A DNA stretch of 64,000 nt from Kryptolebias marmoratus (taxonomy: Eukaryota; Chordata; Actinopteri; Cyprinodontiformes; Rivulidae): NCBI RefSeq assembly GCF_001649575.2, contig NC_051437.1, positions 13,577,259-13,641,258 on the forward strand. Reading direction: 5' to 3'. The notes below the pieces were generated by a model. That model made no database searches and was not told the DNA's origin. It worked only from the letters and a program-made list of their open reading frames with translations. Made by a program: the position numbers and the translations under genes. Below are positions 56,761 to 64,000 of the stretch, one piece after another; the first letter of the stretch is position 1, and every line of letters starts with the position of its first letter.

Positions 56761-59700
56761 TCAGTACCTTATGTTGTCACACTCGTCCAGCATTTCAAAG
56801 ACCTCTTCGCTGAAGTCGTTGTACTTCAGGCTGAAAAGGGAAAAAAAAAAAAAACAGAAACCAGGTCAGTGTTATATTTGCAATCTAATGCTTGAAAATG
56901 ACTGGCTAACAAACTCAAGACAGTTTTAATTAAAGGCCTGGTTTTCCTTGAAGGAAGGCATGTCACCTGCCACCTTTTTGTGAAAGGGACTCAAAGTAAA
57001 GTTATCTTCTGATGAGAAGGGATGGAGTTCAAACCTTGCAAATGATGTTCTGCTATATTATGAGATCCCACGACTTGTGTTTATTATGTGCTGGGGACGA
57101 CATCTGGCTACTGCTGCGCCCAATTTGGCCTCAATATCTGTAAAACTGACTGAGTTATGGTTACTTACTTCATCTTCTTCATGCTGGGTTTGTCCCGCAT
57201 CACCTGGACGATCGGCACGACGGCGGCGTCAGTCAGCGAGTTGTTCCTCAGCTCCAGGCACTTCAGGGTCTCGCTGCTTCGCACGGCGGCACACAAGTCC
57301 TCGACGCAGGCGTCCGTGAGACGGGTCATTTCAACGCTGTCACGGAGCAGACACACACATTTAAATGAAAGGGTGATGAAATGGCACTGGTGTTTATTTT
57401 TTCTGTTTTCCCGTCAACTCACTCGAGTTCTTCCAACAAGCAGCCAGGGTGGGCGAGAGCATCCCAGAGGTGCTTAACTCCTCCGTCTCCGACTTTATTG
57501 AGACCCACGAGCAGAGACTTCAGCTGGCAAGTCCCGCTTCTCAGCAGCGAGCCCAGCTCCTTGAAGACAGCCGGGGTCAACTCGCACCGGGTCAGGCTGC
57601 AGGGTTGTCCAACAAACAAAGCAGAGCGGGCTTTTCAGTGTTTGAGAAAGGTGGCGCTTTATCACTGTAATGTGACTTTTTTACTTGAGAGTTTCTATGG
57701 GACAGCCGGGTCGACTCAGGCCCTGGCAAAGCATCAGCGCCCCCTCCTGTCCCAAATCATTCACTGACAGGTCGAGCTCCGACAGAGAGAAGTGCTCCGA
57801 CATTAAGGCCTCCTTCAAATGGGAGCAGCACGCCCCCGTCAACTCGTTACCAAACAATCTACAGATAAAAAGCAGAAAAATGATAAGACGGTGATGACTG
57901 CATAATGTAGTCGCCGCAGATCATACAGCTGATACAACCCCAGATCTGACAAAGTTGGGACGCTGTGCAAAAGGTAAATAAAAACAAAATGCAACGAGCT
58001 GAAAGTGTCATAATCTCATATTTTACTCATAATGGAATACAGTAAGCATAGCAAATGTTGAAACTAAGAATTTGTACCTTTAAAAAAAATGATAATTTTT
58101 TTAAGAAATTGGTTATTTTAAATTTGAAGGCAGCAACACATCTCCAAAACGACAAGACAAGAACAACAGAAGGAGAAGAAGCAAGAAGTGAACACTTTGC
58201 AGAAACGCTGCCTTCCTCTCTGGGCCTAAGGTGGTTTTAAATGGGCTGAGGCGAAGTGGAAAGCTGTCCTGTGGTCAGACAAAATGACACCACAGAGGCC
58301 ACGTCTTCCGTATTTAAGAGGAGAGGAATCGTCCGTTCTGTAATCAGCGCACAGTCCAAAAGCCTGCCTCTCTGATAGTATAGGGGTGCATTAGCGCCTC
58401 TGAAAAGGCACCATTAACGCAAAAAAGTGTTTTTTTGTTTTTTTTTCAGGGAAGTCCTTTGATTTTTCAGCGAGAAAGGCTGCATCCATCACAACATTGT
58501 GGCTTCATGGCTGAAGAGTCTGAGTCCTGAACTGGGCCGCTTGCAGTCCAGAATCCTAAATCAGACAGAAAAGAGACAACATTCCCTTCTCTCCTCGGTT
58601 CCTCGATGTTTACAGACTGCTTCACAGTGGTAAACAGGACCCTGTCCCAGCTGGGTTTTTTTGGATGGGTCGCTGCCATCAAATTCAAGATTACCTTATT
58701 TTTTTCTACTTGACATGTTTTCTATGTTCCACAGCTTTATGAGATTTGCAAATGATTGTGTTCTGTTTCGATTCACATTTTTACACACCGTGCCAACTTT
58801 GTCAGCATTGTGGTTGTGTTTTTTAAATTTTTTCATCTTGAAGCAGACTGACTTACATGAGGCTCTTCAGTTTGCAGAGCGGGTGTTGCAGGGCTTTGCA
58901 TAAAGCCTCCACGCCGCCGTCGCCAATCGCGTTGTCTGTCAGGTTCACTTTCCTCAGCTGGGATCGGCCGGAGCACAAAGCTGCTGCGAAACCCTCCACA
59001 GACGCTGCGGTCAGGTCACATCTCTGCATCCTTTATTTTTTAAAAGGAGCAGATTCGGACAAATGTTAGAAGCGTAGGTGCTCCTGGAGTTTCCACGTAA
59101 AAGAGCATCACTTCTTGTACGTACCGGAGCTCCTGTAGTCCGCAGAGAGGACTTTGCATGGCTTCGCACAGTTTCGTGAAGCCCCCATCCCCGACCTGAT
59201 TAAAGCTGATTTCTAAAACTTGGAGCTGAGAGGTTTGTGAGGTCAGCACAGAAAGCAGGTCGTCACAGCAGGCCGCCGTCACGCCGCAGGCTTTAAGACT
59301 GGAAGTAAAAGGTGGGAAAACACCCACGGCTGGTAAGTTTTCATCTTTGAGAATCATTTTTAGATTAAAGGCCTAGCGTTCCTTGAAAAAAAATGCACAT
59401 TGCCCACCACCTTTTAAGCTCAGATCATCTTATATGAGAAATGATGGAGATGTCGGTGCTTTGACCCTGAAAATAACGTTATGATGTCAGGCTCAGAGTA
59501 TGTGTCGAGGATGACTCTCAGCTACCACTACGTCAAAATTTAGCCCATTATCTGTCAAACTGACTGTGTTGTGGCCATTTTTGTGTTTTCTAAAGTTAGT
59601 TGGCTGTGCTGGCCATTTTGGATTCTGTTAGCTTCAACAGCTAGTTAGTTGTAGAGGTACATTGTATGATCGCCACCCGAAAGTTTCACTGATATCCGTG

Positions 59701-61848
59701 TGGTGGTTTATGAGATATTTCGCCAACAGACAGAGCTGACTCCAAATAATTAATGGAAAGATTTTAAACAAAGATCTCGAGCGATCTGTTAGTGCTCAGA
59801 ATATGTCATTGGAAGGACTCTCAGCTATCACCACACCCAGTTTTAAGTGAAAATGTGCTAAAATGGCAGCCATTTTTGTGTTGTTTTTTTTTCCCTTCTG
59901 GGAGTTTCATTCAGTGGTTTGTGAGATATTTCGCTGACAGACGCAGTAAAAACATAATCACCTGCCTCTGCCTTTCAGAGACTGGCGATTAAAAGAAAAA
60001 AAAAATTAAAAAGGACACTCTTACTTTAATCTGTGCAGCTTGCTGTCTTTGAGTCCGGCACAGAGTCGTTTCAGCTTTTCATCCCCGAGGCGCGTAGAGG
60101 AGAGATCCAGCTCCCTGGTGACTCCTGCTCTGACAGCTGACGCCAGAGGAGAAACAGCTTCTGCTTGGAAGGAGCTGTTTGACAAACTGGGGACATGAAA
60201 AAAAACAAAAAAAAAAAACAAGTTCACATACAAAGCAATCGTTCATTTCTGGTGTTCTTTTTCAAACCTTTACTTACTCCACTGTGCGCGACAGGCTCAC
60301 AGCCGGAGAAAGGACTTCCACCGTCTCCTTTGATATCGACTCACCGCACAGACTCAACTTGTCCCTTTCGCCGAGGCACGTGATGACGTAATTCAGAGCC
60401 ACGCAGTCCGGGAGAACCGGGTTCCTGTGGTAGATGCACGGGTGAGCCGGGGGGGCGAGGACCTCCCGCACCAGACTCTGGTTTTGAGCTTGATGCAGCA
60501 GGTGGAAGCATCTGTAGTGCTCATTTTTGTCATATCCCTTCAGCCTCCCCTCCGAGCTGCTTTTAAACCAGCTGCTGAACTCCTGGGTCTGCTCGGGAGC
60601 AAACCCCCCCACCAGGGGCTCCAGCGACCCGTGCTGGTCTGGCTCTGAGAGACCCGCCAAGAAGAAATCCAGGAACTTTGCGGCACCCCTGTGCTTGTCC
60701 AGCAGCTTCTCCACGCCCTCGTATTCGGACCCGTCCAGGAAGAAAGCCAGAGCCAGGACAAACTCCTGCATCAGCTGGGAGCGGAAGGAGAACGTACAGC
60801 TCTCCAGTTCACCTTCTGCTTGCAAGAAAGCATCGGCGGCGGTAAAGAACTGTTTAAAGCCAAAGCCATCGATGAGCTCTTTGGCGCAGCTTGAATATGG
60901 GTCGAGAAAGCAGTGAGAGGCCACCCTGCCGAGGGCCAACACAAGCTTTCTGTTACAGTCCTGAGTCAGTGAGGACGTCTGAATCAGGTGGGCCAGGATC
61001 TCTACAAACAGCTGGGTCAGAGTCTCAGGAAGCGTAGCGCCTGAACCAATCAGGGACTCATACATGAAACAGACCGTCCAACAAAACCTAGGAGACGTGC
61101 AGAAATCATAAAAGCCTAGAGTCCTTTCCATGTGCACGAGAGCTTTGTTGGCTGTGGAGGGGTCAGTGAAGAAGCCGCTGACGAAGGCCTCCCTCTGGGG
61201 CTTCAGGAACCCCGACACCTCCACGCGAGCGCCGACGAGGAACCTCTCGTTCCTCGTCGGCCTGGTCGCTACCAGGAAGGCGACTCCTCTCAGCAGGGCC
61301 CCGTGGAGCAGGCTGATCAGTAAGTGGGCCCCTGACGCCAGCTGGCTCGGGTCCGAGCAGAGGGCGTGGACCGAGGGGTCCAGGCTGCGTCTGTACTCAT
61401 CCAGACCATCGAGCACAAACAGCACGGCGTCGGGCTTCTCCAGAACCCGGGACACGGAGGCAGGAGGCTGCGGCTGAAGGTGGCCGCGTCGGATTAAAGC
61501 TTCCAAGGAGAGCTCACCGTCGAGGGAGTCGATCTCCTCGAACCGGAAGTGGAGGACGGATGAGAAGTCGTGCAGGCGCTCCCCTTTAGCCCAGTCCACC
61601 ACGAGCCTCAGCAGAGCAGTGGTTTTACCTGATCCCTCTGGACCTGTGAGAACCACGGTCCTGACCCCATCGGACAGAGCGCGGTGGATGGCGTGATCAA
61701 CCGAAGGCACGCCATCATCCCCAGCCACAGCCGTGACAGCTGGAATATACTTGTTGCTGTCGATCACGCTGGTAGGCGGTTCCCCTCCAAGACATGTAGC
61801 TCTGACCTTTGACCTCAGGATATGAGACAGCACAGCAGCTTTGTCCAT
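56761..61848 (-). CDS. NLR-type NACHT-LRR protein lacking an N-terminal effector domain
   Basis: A STAND ATPase of the NOD-like receptor type, a class used for cytosolic sensing in innate immunity. Eight coding exons join to 888 residues: 61848-60278, 60186-60025, 59298-59125, 59030-58857, 57858-57685, 57596-57423, 57336-57169, 56830-56761. The large exon is the NACHT part: Walker A GPEGSGKTT at residues 69-77, Walker B LFVLDGLDE at 143-151, then the winged-helix region. Six leucine-rich-repeat exons of ribonuclease-inhibitor type follow (ELDLSSTRLGDEKLKRLC, LEISFNQVGDGGFTKLC and so on); four are exactly 174 bp and all keep phase 2. The C-terminus is DFSEEVFEMLDECDNIRY. No PYD, CARD, FISNA or B30.2 domain is present. 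The subfamily is uncertain, so I give no symbol. Confidence 0.9.
56930..57165. repeat. Unclassified dispersed repeat, copy D, reaching an NLR splice donor
   Basis: The blocks 'ggttttccttgaaggaaggc', 'acctgccacctttttgtga', 'ggggacgacatctggctac' and 'tgtaaaactgactgagttat' appear in family order. The match stops within a few bases of the donor of the NLR exon ending at 57169. It occupies most of the last NLR intron. Confidence 0.7.
57859..58856 (-). other. Longest NLR intron between LRR exons
   Basis: 998 bp, while the other LRR introns are 86 to about 850 bp. No LRR exon remnant with proper splice sites was found inside it. The part near 58150-58680 has moderate GC content and a purine-rich tract at 58160-58180. 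I see no other feature. Confidence 0.5.
59365..59960. repeat. Unclassified dispersed repeat, copy E (two units)
   Basis: The first unit starts with 'aaaggcctagcgttccttga' and continues through 'cccaccaccttttaagctca', 'gaggatgactctcagctacc', 'ctgtcaaactgactgtgttg', 'gccatttttgtgttttcta', 'gctggccattttggattctg' and 'gagatatttcgccaacagac'. The second, shorter unit begins near 59770 and ends at 'gagatatttcgctgacagac'. It fills the intron between the first two LRR exons. Confidence 0.8.
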
Positions 61849-62300
61849 TCTGTTAATAACTGAGGAGTAAACAGAAAGAAACAGCAGACATGTGCTGTAC
61901 GTCTTTAAATAAACAATGTAGTAACTTTATTATCCTACTAATAACTAACTAGCTAATAACTAACTAGAGAACAATGCATGCTGTCACTTTCAAAAGCTCA
62001 AATATCGAAACTATAATTACTGCAATTAAACACAACACGCACAAAGCTGCGACTTTTTTTTAAAGTTAAAACTGCAGATACCTTAAATGGAGCTTTCTTG
62101 TGAAGGAAATGAAAGAAATTCAAACCATGTTTGTTGAACAAGCCAGAAAAATGCTCTTGCAAAGTTCCCCCAACACTCGGACTCCAGCAGCAGGATTCTG
62201 CCCCTCCAAACAGGAAGAGCGTGAGGGGCGGGGTTGCCAAATAGGAAATGACGAAATATCGTGCTGTCGCGTTGAAGAAATGATGGTATTTTGACCCAAA
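61849..62300 (-). promoter_or_regulatory. NLR gene 5'UTR exons and promoter
   Basis: The acceptor TTTACTCCTCAG lies 12 bases before the start codon at 61848. A donor-like CATTTAAG then GTATCTGC at 62082 ends an upstream exon. Reading that exon in the NLR frame gives a TAA two codons from its end, so it cannot add an N-terminal domain. The transcription start may lie near 62260-62300. Confidence 0.5.
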
Positions 62301-63299
62301 TAGTCGTAAGGGCTGAACGCGGGCGGGTGGTGGTGCGGTGGGGTTGGGGGTGGTGCACAGAAATGCTAAAACTATGGTACATTTAGGATTTCTTAAAACT
62401 ATTGATCTTATACCAAATAAAGCCGAAAGCAATTTTATAGATACGATATTTATCAATTATCTGGCAACGTTCATGAGGGGGTTTAAACCCTGAGCTGTGT
62501 CTTACAGACACTGACACTCAGAAATGAGAAATCCCCGCTGAAACATTGATAAATAACAACAACAACAACAATAATAATAATCAATCACTGATGGAAACAT
62601 GATATCTTGAAGATACTGAGATTTATTAGAGAGATTTAGTGGAACAGGTTAAGAACCGTAAATACATTTCACTGTATTTTTTAAATGCAACTTTTTAAAA
62701 AGGATTAACAAATACAGAAAGGAAAGAAAAAAACAAACCTTGATATCTAAACTGACCCAGCTTTTATCACTGTGATATTACCTTGGTGTTAACACATTAT
62801 TTTTTTTGTTCTTCCTTTGGGAAAATGTTGATGACTTATTAGTTACAAACTAATATCCAAGCTGTGGTTTTGTTCAGCTCTGAACGGCACAAAAGAAAAA
62901 AACTCCAAAACAAACAGTATGAGTCAGTTAACTTTACAAATGTGATAAAACAAAATCAAAACAAACAAAAAAACCTAACAGTGATTAAAGTAAAATATAT
63001 TTATGCTGTAGACAGAAGTTTTAACTGCTCTCTGCAGCTTTCAAACTATGATTTTTGGCTCTTTTTAAAGTAAGGATGCAACGCGAGCGCCATGAAAACT
63101 TGCAAATGAACACTTCTTTGTAATTAAAACAACCATGGGTTGGGAAGAGATTTATTTTCAGCACAGCAAACAATCAATTTCTCAAAGGGGAATGAAACAC
63201 ACAGAATGAGTCATTAATTCAGAAAGCTTACAGCAGATCACACAGAGTTTATTCTAGAGGAAGAAGGGATCGCAGCAGGCCTGCAGCCTGGTTTCTGCC
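62301..63299. other. Spacer and 3'UTR of the next minus-strand gene
   Basis: No gene is supported in 62301-63140, an AT-rich stretch with an (AAC)n(AAT)n simple repeat at 62557-62580. TTTATT at 63151-63156 and 63248-63253 reads AATAAA on the minus strand and probably serves the unidentified gene whose stop is at 63302-63300. Confidence 0.5.
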
Positions 63300-63682
63300 T
63301 CAGTTGTAGAACCTGTCAGTGGTCATCTCAGTCTTGACGAGGATTGGCACTGACTTTTGCCGCTGAAAGGTTTGCGGTTTTTGCAGCGCCGGAGCTGCTG
63401 GAAAAAGCACAACACGGTAAATTAAACACACAAATGCAACAAGATGTCACTGTTTAAGTGCTGTTAATAATTTATAGGTGCTGTAACACATATGTTTTTG
63501 TTTTTTTTTGCTTTTATAGCTGTATGAGTGTGTTTGTGAGTGCAACTTGTGCAGCTTGAGCGGTCAACAAGAGCAGAAAAGCCTATAATAGATTATTCAA
63601 AACTATTCAAATTATCTCTCCTGTATTATACTCACGTTTGGTGTATGGGATTAGGATGTTGACAACACTGTTTTGTCCAAAT
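63300..63682 (-). CDS. Last two exons of an unidentified protein-coding gene
   Basis: Two exon-like segments on the minus strand join in one phase. 63682-63636 reads FGQNSVVNILIPYTK, with acceptor CTCACTCACAG and donor GTGAGT. 63394-63300 continues PPALQKPQTFQRQKSVPIL, then VKTEMTTDRFYN and a stop. The acceptor is CCAGCAG, a tandem (NAGNAG) site. Phases fit (47 and 95 bases), and two poly(A) signals follow. I do not recognise the family. The remainder of the gene lies beyond the right edge. A chance join cannot be excluded. Confidence 0.45.
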
Positions 63683-64000
63683 CTGTGAGTGAGAAAGCAG
63701 AGAAATACTTTAAAGCAAAAAGGAAACTGAGAAAAAAAGACTATACGGTCTAAAGGTTTTATAAATCAAACTGTAGACAGATGTAAATTTCAACTTCACT
63801 AAAAAAAAATATAAAATTTACAATTATTTTTGTTTTAAATTCTATTTTTTAAATAGAATTTTTAAATAGCATGACTGATGGTTGAAACCCACCATAGGGG
63901 AGCAATATTGTGCACATTTTATTTTAAACTTAAAGCCATGACAGCTGTCAAAATGGTGATTTTTCATTTTCATTTGAGTATTTTGGGCAGATGTATCATC
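63683..64000. other. Intron-like right edge of the window
   Basis: AT-rich DNA with A and T runs and no open frame of note. It is probably intron of the minus-strand gene ending at 63300. Confidence 0.4.

Noticed and set aside
60427..61477. Plus-strand open frames opposite the NLR large exon
   Set aside because: Shadows of the NACHT-coding exon; no motif of their own.
62557..62580. Simple AAC/AAT repeat as a CRISPR-like or structured array
   Set aside because: Ordinary trinucleotide microsatellite in a eukaryotic spacer.

Overview
This window is nuclear DNA of a teleost fish. Genes have short introns with GT-AG junctions, and families of typical fish repeats fill the gaps (hAT-type MITEs, a hAT element with an 8-bp target duplication, a truncated LINE, a tRNA-like SINE head). 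Three runs of N are assembly gaps. Nothing in the sequence fixes the species; a percomorph is my guess. Ten protein-coding loci are visible. I rebuilt nine exon by exon from splice sites, reading phase and remembered family sequences; the tenth is only a C-terminal piece. No bacterial, viral or CRISPR features were seen. Layout, left to right: (1) 1-4640, rbm39 (+), 5' end outside the window. (2) 6689-13600, pabpc1l (-), a cytoplasmic poly(A)-binding protein. (3) 13840-19620, ywhab (-), 14-3-3 beta, with a 766-bp gap in its 3'UTR. (4) 19850-22750, a spacer dominated by an unclassified dispersed repeat. (5) 22810-24480, smim4 (-), a tiny mitochondrial inner-membrane protein. (6) 25631-28900, kctd6 (-), a CUL3 adaptor. 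(7) 30362-33840, abhd6 (-), a monoacylglycerol lipase. (8) 34740-36370, a hAT element, probably nested in an older one. (9) 39142-45340, slmap (-), present only as the short coiled-coil, tail-anchored form with two alternative membrane anchors. (10) 47630-55869, cers5 (+), ceramide synthase. (11) 56761-61848, an NLR-type NACHT-LRR gene (-) with no N-terminal effector domain. (12) 63300-63682, the last two exons of an unidentified minus-strand gene. The genes do not form a pathway. They share conserved neighbourhoods: rbm39, pabpc1l and ywhab have their human counterparts on chromosome 20q, while smim4, kctd6, abhd6 and slmap have theirs on 3p14-p21. The window therefore seems to span a join between two ancestral blocks, with cers5 (human 12q) and the NLR added beyond. 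The best leads are the FHA-less slmap with a swappable tail anchor, the effector-less NLR built from 174-bp leucine-rich-repeat exons, a possible poison exon in rbm39, the dispersed repeat family, and the unidentified C-terminal exons at the right edge. All homology statements come from memory of the families, not from a search.
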